DNA from: Gambelia wislizenii | Lineage: Eukaryota > Chordata > Lepidosauria > Squamata > Crotaphytidae | Direction of reading: 5' to 3' | NCBI GenBank assembly: GCA_030847615.1 | Contig: JAUMIR010000001.1 | Span: 165,575,001 to 165,639,000, forward strand | Length of the DNA: 64,000 nucleotides | The notes under the pieces: model-generated | What the model was told of the DNA's origin: nothing | What the model saw: only the letters and a program-made list of their open reading frames with translations | The model's database searches: none | Made by a program: the position numbers and the translations under genes | Shown here: positions 1 to 10,362 of the stretch, piece by piece | How positions within the stretch are numbered: the first letter of the stretch is position 1 | How the letters are laid out: every line of letters begins with the position of its first letter

Positions 1-438
1 TTACACAAAAATAAATTTAAAAAGAGAACTAAAAGAGAACAAAAATAAATAAATAAATAAAGAACTAAAAAGAGAAATAAATTAAAAAAAAGAGAGAGAG
101 AACATGGACTTACCAGACCCTCGCTTAGCCGGAAATTCAACATGGCATCCGCTGCCAATTCCCCTCTTTCCTAGCACCACCCCCTGTGCTTATCCATCCA
201 GTCAGATTCCCCTGCTTGAGCATATCTGTGCAAACGTGAGTGGTCAAACGATCGCTCATTCGTACAGATTTTTTTTTTAAATCTGTATGAAGCCCCAGAC
301 TTGCTGCGAACGGACTTTAGGGTGAGTCCCCCCCCCCCGAATGACATGTATTTCTGCCAATGGCTGTGTGAATGGATTGCTGATCTTTTGCATGCCGTTC
401 GTTTTTGTTTGTTTTTTTTTTGCCATGTAAATGGGCCC
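1..438 (-). mobile_element. Partial TIR DNA element, cut by the window start
   Basis: The right end reads ATGTAAATGGGCCC. In reverse complement this gives GGGCCCATTTACATGGCAAA, close to the end of the element at about 8655-9553 and related to the 841-bp element at 62461-63301. The other terminus lies outside the window. Positions 1-105 are A-rich with an AAAT run; 110-420 show no coding motif. The right end abuts the next MITE within a few bases. Superfamily is not certain; a PIF/Harbinger-like non-autonomous element is an inference from the terminus. Confidence 0.4.
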
Positions 439-445
439 TCAGTTA

Positions 446-1062
446 GAGGCTATCTAAACGATGAAACTACTCCTCATGGAATGCGAGGAGAATGCTACCC
501 ATCTTAATGGGATCCCACATCATTTCACTGTATTTGGAAAGAGGGGGGCCATGACATCAAAAATTATGAAGGAAAAGCCTTCACTACTTTTCATGGAGTT
601 TTTAAAAACAGTGACGGGGATGCACATTCCTGTTCATTGGGACGAGTGATTCACTTTCCATCATTTTGCCATAGGAAAGGAAGCACAAAGCTGATTAGCC
701 GGATGAACATGGGGGTGGGGCTTGCTAAGAGGGCAAGTGCCTGATGCCACCATGTTGGATTTCATCATAGCAAGTGAGCACTAAAGTGAGAAAACTGGGT
801 GCTGGGTTTTTTTCCTTTTTTTCTACAGGCAAAATATCACTCAAGTGCACAATTGAAAATAGTTTTTTTTTTAAAAGAAATTTGGTGGTGGCAAATAAGG
901 CATGTTAAAAGCATGAGTAAATCACTCACAGTTGTCATCTGACCAGCTAAGTTTTGGGGGCCAAAACACCGTTAAGACAAATCGCAGCTGCTGCGATTTG
1001 CCATTACTGCAGAGCCATCCATTTTGGGTTTGTTTGTTTGTTTGCCTCGTATAGACAGGTCT
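446..1062 (+). mobile_element. 600-bp MITE family, copy A
   Basis: About 617 bp bounded by imperfect inverted ends (GAGGCTATCTAAACG at the left; GTATAGACAGGTCT at the right, whose reverse complement is AGACCTGTCTATAC). TTA lies immediately outside both ends (443-445 and 1063-1065), fitting a 3-bp target duplication of PIF/Harbinger type. The interior aligns by eye with copies at 20251-20877 and 36599-37214, for example the shared GGGATCCCACATCATTT stretch. No transposase frame is present, so the copy is non-autonomous. The short open frames here are not shared between copies and are not genes. Confidence 0.6.
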
Positions 1063-1066
1063 TTAG

Positions 1067-1844
1067 TTTCTAAGGTGCTACAAGACCCCTTTGCATACTG
1101 ATATTCCAGAGTAACATGTCTATGTCCTTGAACTGGGTATTTGGTTAAGCTTTATAAGATCACACCCTTCAGTTCTGATTGTGCACAAAATTCTAAACTT
1201 CTGTTTATTTTACATTCTAATGTATCCCAATAAGTAATATATGTGTTTGAAAACAAGTAGCATAATTCTAAATAGGATAATATTATCCAAAAAAAAAAAA
1301 AATCCTTCATATTGTGAATGTTCACTCTGAGTTTTATCGACATTAGGGAATTATGGTTTTCAGAAAATTGAGCTTATCAGCTCCCTCACTATTAGTTTGT
1401 TCCTTGCTTATAAGAATACTTTCAGATACTCATTTATTTTACATGACACAGGAGAAAGAGGAATCCAAAGTAAATAAGAAGGAAGAGGATTTTTTTGTCA
1501 TATTGCAAGAGAAATATTAATGATAGACACCTAAGCTGCACCCCTCATTCAAATACCTGAAGATAGTCCTTGTTTTCCAACACTTATAGTAGAAAACAAT
1601 AAATTATTAAAAACCCTCTAAAACCAGACTTTTAAAGATCAGATTTCATCTATTTTCTAGATTTTTTAAAAATAATGTCTCTTAAGGCTTGTGACTCATG
1701 CAGCCCTACAGATATTGTTGAGCTGCAACTCCCAGGAGCACTTGACAGTCAAGGGTTGCCAGAATAAAAACCAGGGAGGGCTCTTGTGATGCTTGTATAA
1801 AAGAGGGAATTTCAGCAGGTGTTGCTTGTTACCCAATTGTGTGA
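1067..1844. other. No recognised gene
   Basis: AT-rich single-copy-looking sequence. A stretch near 1690-1750 resembles phrases common in reptile interspersed repeats (GCAACTCCCAGGAGC), but it is too short to name. No coding motif seen. Confidence 0.4.
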
Positions 1845-1965
1845 CAAAAGTATTTGATGAAATTGTTTCTTCTATATGACTTTTTAAGTTGCTGCCTTGG
1901 TTCCCATACTGGGAGGAAGGTGGGATATAAATTAATAAAATAAAATAAAATAAAATAAAATAAAG
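1845..1965 (+). repeat. L2-like 3' tail with (AAAAT)n
   Basis: The stretch ending GGTGGGATATAAATTAATAA followed by about six AAAAT units (1934-1965) has the form of vertebrate L2-type 3' ends, where a short G-rich segment precedes ATATAAAT and a simple-repeat tail. Only the last 100 or so bases are recognisable. Confidence 0.45.
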
Positions 1966-2798
1966 CTGTTTTCAATCTGGCAACCTGACTTGGCACCATA
2001 ATCAGTGGTGAAAAACCCCATGAGCTGCACTCCATTAACATCATACAGGGTAAAATGATTCCCACCTCTGCTTAAAACTAACTTGGTTTCAAATAATATC
2101 TGACTTAATACAAAAATATTGGGCCTAGTTCCAAGAACGTTATTGTGCTAGCACAGGGCCTGTTGGGCTGCAGTACCACTTTTTCAGAGTCAATGTAAAG
2201 TACAGAACCCTCTTAAAACTGAATCTATGTATCTATATGAAATATACACAGTCATTTTGGACATAATAGCAAACCATGGTTTGGCACTACATGAATAAGC
2301 CTCAGGCTTATGCTTTCTCCTTGCCTTTTATCCTTGAAGGCTGCCATGAGAATTATGCTCAGCAAGTTTGTCTGAACTAAGCCAGTGTGTTTTGTTACTC
2401 AGGTAATATATTTTTTCTTTTGGTCTAGAGGCTACAAGGAACAACTATTATGTTCTTATAGAATGGATTTTTTTGTTTTGGTTTGGTTCATATGCATTTG
2501 GTTCAGCATGACTGGCTATTTGCTGTTAGAAAGGACGCAAGAGATTTTTGGATTCTGCAGTGAACAAAAAGGCAGACAAATGGTTGCTGTTGTGGCAAGC
2601 CCGTGGTCAAATTACAGGACAATGGACTAGTATGGAGTGCTACCAAGTTGGATACTATGGTTACTTTCGATGGCTCTGTGACCCAAATAGTACCTCAATG
2701 AGACCCCAGAACCACCTTATTTTCCTTTAAACAAAGGAATGCTGCTTTTTTTTTCCTCACCTGCCATCTATCAATACAGAACTGAATTTTAGTATGAG
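1966..2798. other. No recognised gene
   Basis: No motif, splice-bounded exon or repeat family recognised. Open frames here are under 85 codons with no conserved pattern. Confidence 0.4.
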
Positions 2799-3025
2799 CA
2801 GGACCGGTTTCAAGAATTTTGGGGCCCCCTGCAATGCTTTATTTTGCGGGCCCCAAATGTTTATTTCAGGTCAATGTAACCTAACGCAACCTAAGCTATT
2901 CACAGTACCGGATATTCAGATTATTACTAATCATGTTTTTGCAGGAGGAAGGTTACTACGGAGGCCCCCACAATGATGGGGGCCCCTGTGGATGCTGATG
3001 CCGCAGGTGCATTAAACTGGCCCTG
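2799..3025. mobile_element. hAT-type MITE
   Basis: 227 bp with inverted ends CAGGACCGGTTTCAAG and, in reverse complement at the right, CAGGGCCAGTTTAATG. CAGG-type ends are typical of hAT elements. Flanks AGTATGAG and GTAATGAC resemble each other and may be a decayed 8-bp target duplication. The interior holds GGGGCCCC-rich arms near both ends, and no transposase frame. Confidence 0.6.
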
Positions 3026-3187
3026 GTAATGACAGCAGAGAAAAGACCAATTAGAACACAGGCAGATTGGGGGAGATGCAGTGGATTAAAACCAGGTCAA
3101 ACCTGGAAAGGACTTTCTCTTCTTTTCTCATTTTGATTTTACTTTTAGCAACTGTTTACTCTGGGGGCTTTTTTGCTCTGAGTTGCA

Positions 3188-4125
3188 GGACTTTATCAGA
3201 CACAGTCTTTAAAACATTCTTTTGCCAGCACAAAAAAACAAACAAACCATTTTTATGCTGGCAAAAGAAATTCCCCATGCCCACTCACCTTCTTTCCCAG
3301 CAAAGGCTCCACTGTGAATGAAGAGGAAGTGAATGGAGCTCTGTTCACTTCCTCATTCGAAATCTCGCACAATTTCATTGTGCGGGAAATTCAAACTTTA
3401 AGGCAAAAATAAACCTTAAAAAGTGAAGCAAAGCACATACACACATTTTAAAAGTCACAAGGCACGGCAATAGGGGAGTTGCCATCCAAAAATAACTTTT
3501 CGAAGCTCTGCTTTAGTTATAAAGGGGAGGGAGGGCTAGCTTGTTTTCTGCTGCTCCAGAGACTAAGACAGGGAGCAATGGGTTCAAACTACAGGAAAAG
3601 AGATTCCGCCTAAACATTAGGAAGAACTTCCTGACAGTAAGAGCTGTTCAGAAGTGGAATACACTGCCTCGGAGTGCAGTGGAGTCTCCTTCTTTGGAAG
3701 TTTTTAAACAGAGGCTGGATAGCTATCTGTCAGGAATGATTTGATTGTGTATTCCTGCATCGCAGGGGGTTGGACTGGATGGCCCTTGTTATCTCTTCCA
3801 ACTCTATGATTCTATGATTCTAAGTAACCCAGGGAGGGTCATAGAAAGAGCGAAACATACCTGGATGTCGCAATCTGACTCAGAAGTGTTTGCGCCAGAG
3901 TGGCTATTGTCAGAAGTATGTGATTTAAAGAGACAGAGGTATAACATGCCAGCAATGCCAGCAAAAAAGCATCAGGGGATCTGTTGACGGCTTAAGCCAT
4001 CAATGAAAAAGTACGTGATTTTGCCTTTTTAAAACCACAAAAGGGTGGTGCTGTCTGATCCATGCACCCTTTCGTGGTTATGTGGCATCCTTATGATGCC
4101 GTATTATGTGTGTCTGATAAAGTCC
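3188..4125. mobile_element. Harbinger-like MITE containing a CR1 tail
   Basis: The ends GGACTTTATCAGACACA (3188) and TGTGTGTCTGATAAAGTCC (to 4125) are inverted repeats and closely resemble the ends of the palindromic MITEs at 38539 and 42848. About 282 bp inside (3541-3822) is a CR1 3' end that inserted later, so the original element was about 656 bp. The interior also holds short hairpins (TTTTGCCAGCA and TGCTGGCAAAA, 3222-3266). The flanks (GCA, TTA) do not match, so the target duplication is lost or the left boundary is slightly off. Confidence 0.5.
3541..3822 (+). mobile_element. CR1 LINE 3' end
   Basis: Encodes the C-terminal end of a CR1 ORF2 protein. The 67-codon frame at 3541-3744 includes RLNIRKNFLTVRAVQKWNTL and ends at the family stop after [17 protein letters not shown]. 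Then comes the 3' UTR (GGTTGGACTGGATGGCCC) and the diagnostic terminal octamers, ATTCTATG repeated. It is 5' truncated, as most CR1 insertions are. It sits inside the Harbinger-like element and so is younger than it. Confidence 0.9.
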
Positions 4126-5020
4126 TTAGAAAAGGTACAGTTTACAGTAGACTGTATGCAGTTCTATGGAGCCTTCCATAGATGTTTGTACAGCCCTGAT
4201 TATTTTATTTCGTTTTTATTTTGCTCTGTGTGGCTCAGGCTTCACTATCCTTCACATTCTTATTAGATTAGTTTTTGCCAGCTGAATTTTCCAGGATCAG
4301 TCTTCAACCTTCACCTGTTTCTTCAGGAACCTTCCTCTTAGAATGGGTAATTGAAGATATTTCTTGAATTTTAGGCCAAATACCAGTTAGCTGAGAGCAG
4401 TAATATTTAATTAGAGGTCTAGTGGAAGATTAGAGTTTTACACAATTATAAAGGGCTAACTGTGGGTGATTTTGCATATTATAAATCTTGTATGTAAAAT
4501 ACAACTTAATCTGACTCTTGAATTTAAATTGTTTTAACCAAAATATTGCATCCCCTCCCCAAAATCATTCATTTCCCCCCTCTGATTTCCGGTACATTGT
4601 GCCTTCATTTCAGAAACTTGATTCCCTTTATATCTGTGGTTATTTAAACAAATATTTAAATCAGCTTCACCTAAGGATAGTCACAGATTGTCTCCAATTA
4701 AACCCTTCTGCCCACTCTAGCAAACAGAGAACCTTATTCTCAAATTCAACAATGTGTTATGCACTCAGTTGAAGTGTAAACCTGAATTATTAAATTATTC
4801 AGAGTTTGGTGTTATCCATGAACTGAACCATTGAGTTCAAGCTTGCTTTTCTGTGTGTCATAAAGCATTCTAGGCATGACTGTTTTTAAAAGTGTCATAT
4901 GTGGCTGGAATGCTCATGTGTGAATGGATTTTGGCATGACATAATAGGTTTAGCTTTGTTGTTTAACTTCTAGAAAAAATATACTATTTTGCCTAGTCCT
5001 TCTATTGTTATCTATTTACT
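4126..5020. other. No recognised gene
   Basis: AT-rich, without recognisable motifs. Open frames are 84 codons or shorter and show no family pattern. Confidence 0.4.
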
Positions 5021-5540
5021 TAGGGGGAAACAAAAATCTGAAGTATAAGCATTAATAACATTCTTTATTTTAGAGGTTTGTATGGGAATAGCCAATTTTT
5101 GGAAGATAGGTATATCAATTGACAAAAGGTGGAAGCATATATGGGATACCTGGTTACTACAGAAATTGCAACATGATAATAACCAAATAAAGACTCCTTT
5201 ATTGAAAAATTGATTTCATGAACTGAGTTCGTTAATGCAGACACACAATTGAGACATCCACCTCCTCCTCATCTTGGTCTTTGGAATTACATTTTGAACC
5301 CAAATGACCATATTGATGTATATGGAAAGTCAGACCTCGTATAGAGAAGGAAGACTCATCATTAGATGTGAAAGATGAAAAAATCTGAGATTTTACATTC
5401 TACTCTGCTTAATGTGAAAAATGCATCCCACCTGTTTCTACTGTTCCTTTTGTTTTTATTTTTTCAGATATTTTATGTTTATATTTACATGTATACTTTT
5501 CATGACATACCAATTCAATAAATAAATGATTTTTTAAAAA
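5020..5540 (+). mobile_element. Possible L1 3' end fragment
   Basis: The stretch 5080-5170 translates to an interrupted but L1-like C-terminal pattern (ANFWKIGISIDKRWKHIWDT), and the block ends in CAATAAATAAATGA before an A-rich tail (5515-5540). The match is short and decayed, so another LINE class is possible. Confidence 0.35.
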
Positions 5541-6339
5541 GTGGCAAACATATGTAATGTTTTGGTGTTAGCTGGGTAGGTAGACAAAAGATAGATGCAA
5601 CAGCAGTACTCTATTTGTTGCTGCACAAATAATGAATATTTGGACAGTCCATGAGTATAGACATTTCCTTTCCTTTCATGGAGAAACAATATTTTGCCCA
5701 GTTACTAACCAAACCTAGAAATTTCTGGACTCTAGCCCTTTCCAGACTTTCCAAATATACACACTAGATTTGTGTGGAAGCTGTAAACTGCACAGGTTTC
5801 TGGCCAAGTCGTTGCAGCAATGTAACCCCCATACATCCATACTTCCATTCCATTTTAAATCCAGGAAGGATTTAGTCTTCAAGTAAATGATTTAATTTAA
5901 ATCTTAGACCATCAAAAGTATAGCAAAAGGTAGCTGAATAGATGTTCTAGATTAGACTTGTTAGCATAATGGTTTTATTTAATCTCAGACAGATGTATTT
6001 TATTTGTTATAGAAACAAGTTAGTATGAATAACTCAGGAATTAGGAAGTTAGTAACTGGAGTGAAACCAATGATTCAAATCAGCCTTTTTCCTTGGCTAT
6101 TTAAGTCAATTGCTGTAATTGCCCTGATTTAAATGAAACTATCTTGGCAATACTTTGAAGAACTTTTCCAAAAGTAAGACCTAATACTGTTCATTAATCC
6201 AATCTAATGCAGTACAAATACCACTACCTATAACATTATAAGAAATGTCGCTGGGAACTAGTATTCCAAGGTAAGTAATAGCAGGTGAGCACCACCAGAA
6301 CTGCCAATCAGCAAAGGCACTCAATAATCTTCTACTAAC
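5541..6339. other. No recognised gene
   Basis: No recognisable coding motif, RNA gene or repeat family. The open frame at 6181-6426 on the minus strand overlaps the end of the adjacent CR1 and has no independent support. Confidence 0.4.
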
Positions 6340-6925
6340 ATTCATAGAATCATAGAATTGTAGAGTTGGAAGAGACCATGAGGGCCATCCAGTCCAACCC
6401 CCTGCCACGCAGGAAATCATGATCAAAGCATCCCTGACAGATGGCCATCCAGCCTCTGCTTAAAGACCTCCAAGGAAGGAGACGCCACTACGCTCCGAGG
6501 GAGTGTGTTCCACTGCCGAACAGCTCTTTACTGTCAAAAAGTTCCTCCTAATGTTGAGGTGGAATCTCTGTTCCTGGAGTTTGCATCCATTGCTCCGTGT
6601 TCCAGTCTCTGGAGTATCAGAAAACAAGCCTGCTCCATCCTCAACATGACACCCCTTCAAATACTTAAATAGGGCTATCATATCGCCTCTTAACTGTCTT
6701 TTTTCCAGGCTAAACATACCCAGCTCCCTAAGTCTCTCCTCATAAGGCATGGTTTCCAGACCTTTCACCATTTTAGTTGCCTTTCTCTGGACATGCTCCA
6801 ATTTGTCAATATCCTTTTTGAATTTTGGTGCCCAGAACTGGACATAGTATTCTAGGTGATGTCTGACCAAGGCAGAATAGAGCGGCACTATTACTTCCCT
6901 TGATCTGGACACTATACTTCTATTG
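6340..6925 (-). mobile_element. CR1 LINE 3' fragment, frame disrupted
   Basis: About 585 bp of the CR1 3' end on the minus strand. It starts with the terminal octamers (TCATAGAATCATAGAATTG as read on plus) and runs to a 5' truncation in the RT C-terminal region ([20 protein letters not shown] type). The frame at 6460-6939 keeps most of the C-terminal domain but ends early near 6530: an extra A in TAAAGAGC relative to the TAAGAGC of the intact copy shifts the frame before the family stop. The same insertion is present in the 23.5-kb copy, suggesting a shared subfamily or a recurrent slip. Confidence 0.88.
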
Positions 6926-7269
6926 ATTGGCTCTCTCATTTTGGCTCATTAGCTCTCTCATTTTGACCACTTAATTAAATAACTGTACAAACCTTCAAAA
7001 GCATTAATAATCTCCAATACAAAAATGGAGCAGTAAAGAATAAAAGATTATCTGTATAAAATAATTTAATATTCTACAAAAATCACACACAGAGACATTA
7101 ATATTACCATTTTGTCTAAAGGCACAGACCAAAAGTTCCAAACAACTCAAATATAAGAGGGGGGAAAAAGGTCAATCCTGTCTGGTTGGTACCTCTTTCA
7201 AGGAGAAATGGCTCAGAAAAATGCCATTAACCTTGTCTCAGAAGTGCATAAGTAATGCTAGTCCATTTC

Positions 7270-7850
7270 CAAAATTCTTAAGGAAGATCAGACTCAACCA
7301 ATGTAGCAAAGATGAATTTGCAATATATTTTCCCATTTCTAATGAAAGAATAAACCACCAGATTAGATCTCTTACCATCTGAAGCAATGCAACTGATAAC
7401 CAATCTGAGATTATTAGAACCTTGCCTATGTAGAAAAAATCCTACCTGATCTACATGGGTCAAGGTTATAACAACTTTTTGAAATCTATTAACAGGGACA
7501 GCTGTTGATCTCCTGGTATCAATGCTTATTAAAGCAATTGGTCTAAAGTTTGTACATTGGGTATAATCTTTTTGACGTCCGGGAACACAGTATTGTTAGC
7601 ATTGTACAATGAAGGTATGAAAGGTAAAAAAGTAGTAAAATGAACATAATACAGCCAATCAAAAAGATCCTTTTACCACAGTAACTTAAAAGCCAGAGGC
7701 ATTCTTAAATTTAAAAAAAAAGTCAAATCCTTACTAGAGGATAAATGTCCTAATATTACCTTGTCAGTTGCTAAGTTCTTATCTGTGGCCACTGAGAGGA
7801 AAGTTAATAGGTGAATAAGTTGGGTGAGCTCCAAAAAAAAATTATCAATA
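7270..7850 (-). pseudogene. L1 ORF2 reverse transcriptase fragment
   Basis: On the minus strand, 7560-7380 reads NFRPIALISID, then VNRFQKVVITLTHVDQVGFF, then RQGSNNLRLVISCIAS. This matches the order of L1 reverse transcriptase motifs (NYRPISL, then NRL, then the DQxGF-R-x-N-R block). The frame is open only from 7463 to 7278 plus readable upstream codons. Boundaries toward 7850 are uncertain, and the AT-rich stretch 6960-7270 could be a decayed continuation. Family assignment comes from motif order; subfamily cannot be told. Confidence 0.65.
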
Positions 7851-7939
7851 AGTATCCTAATTTTATTGGTTTTTTATTATGGTTTTATCTATTAATGTAC
7901 ATCATGTCTGTTGTTTGATGGATCTATGGACTGTATGAA

Positions 7940-8296
7940 TAAATTGATTGATTGATTGATGAAAAAAATGCCTACTGGAGGAAACAGAGTAGATGGAGGC
8001 CAACTGAGCTTCCTGTGGGATGGAATTTCACAACTTGGGAGCAGTCACTGGGAAGGCTCTGTCCTTTGTCCTCACCAAATATACTCTGTGATGGTGGCAG
8101 GACAGAGAGAAAGCCTTCCCCTGGAGATTTTAAAGCTTCCCTTGGAGAAGAATATAGTTATTATATTTTTGCTGCATATGGTAGTATCCCCAGAATTTAC
8201 CTGGTCTCTCCCCATTTTTCAGGCATGTTTGGTGCAAACAAGGGTCCCGCTTCAGGAGAAAGGTAGCATATAAATTGCATAAATAAATAAAATTAA
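7940..8296 (+). repeat. Degenerate LINE or SINE 3' tail block
   Basis: A short (ATTG)n run (7944-7961) is followed by a block ending GGTAGCATATAAATTGCATAA and AAATAAATAAA (8262-8290), the form of an L2-like 3' end. Two overlapping frames of about 105 codons (7952-8273) cross it, but neither has a recognised domain and both run into the tail. I treat them as chance. Confidence 0.35.
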
Positions 8297-8654
8297 AAGT
8301 TAAAGCAATTTGCTAATCTGAGTAGAACTCATGAATTGCGGGGGCCATGATAAATTCACTTAACAAATATTTCTATGCTAAATTTCAATACATTTGGATT
8401 TGGATAAACAGGCACCCTTATGGAAGAAAGCCAATACATCCAAAATGAATATCATACCATGGATTGTTTTTTCTGTGTGTGTAATTCTTATTTATACACC
8501 TTGCATATATTTTCAAAATATTTTTTAAAAATTGACTACTTTGTTCCAGAAATGTATGTGGGGTTCATCACTGCCCTGGGTTTCTCTGAAGAGGATACAC
8601 CTTCCATTTATAAGATGGATGTGACTTTCCTGATCTTATCATACATCATCAGGT
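8297..8654. other. No recognised gene
   Basis: No feature recognised. The 112-codon frame at 8420-8758 runs across the boundary of the next mobile element and is judged accidental. Confidence 0.35.
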
Positions 8655-9058
8655 CTATGTATGTTGACTTGTACAGTTTTTATTGTGGTAGTTTGTGCTT
8701 TATCGCAGTTTTGCACCAGTGCTGTGTAGTTCACATGATTTACTGCAAAATCGGTTGATCTGTTTAGTCTTCCACTTTGAAATTCACACAGACAGAGGTG
8801 GAGGGCGTGGCCTCCCAAGCACATCTGGGGGAAGATGCTGAGGAGCTGTGAGGGAGGGAGGGAAACAGAGAAAGAGAGAAAGTGCTGGCACCTTTCCCTC
8901 TGATTACCAGAGCAACACCTGCTAATTTTTATTCCTTTAGCAGGGAGTATCAGCCGAGGAGCCATCCCCCCATAAAGCCCCCATTCCCCTCACCCACCCT
9001 CCCCCCTCTCTCTCTTCTCACACACAGAAACGGGATCTCACCAGGGCGAGGGAATGAA

Positions 9059-9089
<31 letters not shown>

Positions 9090-9553
9090 GGGGGGAAAGG
9101 CTAACTGGGGATTCCTCAACCCCAGCAGCCAAGCAAGCCAGGAGGCAGACAGCTGAGTGATTGGGATGGGTATAGCAGTGGCTGGATCTTTTCTGTGGAT
9201 GGAAACAACAGTGGATGAATCTTTTAATTTGAGGCTCCTCCATCTCTTGCAAGTCCACCCCTTCCTTGGACAGCCCAACCAATCACAGCTCAGCCCTGCT
9301 GTGACTGTATCCGGAAGATTGCTGGTAGTTCACATAACCTTTAGCAAAATGGTAGTTCACACAATTCAAAGTGCGCTAAGTCGCTACTTTTCAAAAAAGT
9401 CAGGAAAAGAAGCGAAATCCACTATCACACTACTTTTGAGTTTTTGAGCTCCCCTCCTTCTGAATGAGGCAATACTGTGGCACGATGTGTGGGAACAATT
9501 AGGAATCTTAGCGATTTATTTAAAGGAATATTTTGCCATGTAAATGGGGCCTA
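8655..9553 (-). mobile_element. 0.9-kb TIR element, second copy of the 62.5-kb family
   Basis: Read on the minus strand from 9553, it opens GGCCCCATTTACATGGCAAA, then a TATTCC-TTAAAT-CGCTAAGAT stretch and a GCCTCATTCAGAAGG stretch, in the same order as the element at 62461. Its other end (TTTTTATTGTGGTAGTTTGTG near 8675) matches the far end of that element. A CA/GA microsatellite (9059-9088) sits inside, as a CT/GA tract does in the other copy. The overlapping 92-112-codon frames (8639-9447) reflect purine/pyrimidine strand bias and are not genes. The left boundary is accurate to about 20 bp. Confidence 0.6.
9059..9088. repeat. (CA)n(GA)n microsatellite
   Basis: A run of CA units followed by GA units and a short G run, inside the TIR element. 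Confidence 0.9.
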
Positions 9554-9592
9554 CGCCTTTTTACTAACCAGAAAAATCCATTAGTAAAAAGC

Positions 9593-10224
9593 CTGAGGTT
9601 TCACCTCTGTCTCCCATGGGACTAGAACACCAGAACACTGGAAGAATGATAATGTCATGTGGTAAGGCAGCACAGAAAACAGAACCTTCTGGCTGCCCTT
9701 CCCCTTTATTTCAGTGTATGACAAGCCCTTAAACAGTACCAGATTCTCCCACACAGGGCATACACACGTGATTCCCTCATATGCAGCTACAAATTAATTT
9801 ATAGAAAGTGTGCTTAGCCTTTGGAATTATTTTGATTGCACTTATCAAATCTCAATTTCTCCTCCAAATCCACAGATCCTAAAAGTAGTGTTTCAGCAGG
9901 ATTACCATGTACCAAGTATAAATACCTCTACTTTAATTTTTTGAGTGTTTCATTCTTATCATGCTGTACTCTTCCTGTAACCCCAACAAATGTTTTAAAT
10001 TCTCCTGATTTTAAAAAGCAAGCTTGTAGGTGCAGCAGAAAAGGTGCTTGCAGGAATAACAGTGAATGTACCAGCCAGTATCAGCATCGCTTCAGGTTCC
10101 CAAAGGCAAATAAAATGGTTGCCTGAAATTAAACATTTCCTGAACTCAAATGCATTTTTCCTAAGTTCTAGATGGAGTTATGACAAGCTCTGAAGGATGA
10201 ATTAAGATGAATTAAGGAATCTTA
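9593..10224. other. No recognised gene
   Basis: Just before this, 9556-9592 forms a 12-nt perfect stem (CTTTTTACTAA with TTAGTAAAAAG). A 96-codon frame at 9836-10126 includes a cysteine-rich stretch (ACRCSRKGACRNNSEC), but the match to CXC-type domains is too short to call. Confidence 0.35.
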
Positions 10225-10362
10225 TGTTTAAAGTCCTTACGATGACAAGTTCTGTAAGGTGCTACTGCACAGTATCCACTGTAGTACCTTTGTCCTGAGA
10301 TGGCTGAGTCCCATGCCAGGAGAAAGGCAGGATAAAAATAAAATAATAGAATAAAATAAAAG
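10225..10362 (+). repeat. L2-like 3' tail
   Basis: Ends GGAGAAAGGCAGGATAAAAA followed by an AAAAT-type tail, the same layout as the tails at 1845 and 61.9 kb. Only the terminal 100-140 bp is recognisable. Confidence 0.45.

Noticed and set aside
8882..9282. Overlapping frames of 92-110 codons on both strands
   Set aside because: They cross a CA/GA microsatellite and belong to a non-coding TIR element; the related element at 62461 does not keep them.
9836..10126. Cysteine-rich 96-codon frame suggestive of a CXC domain
   Set aside because: Only one short CxC-type stretch matches; spacing of the other cysteines does not fit and no flanking exon is seen.
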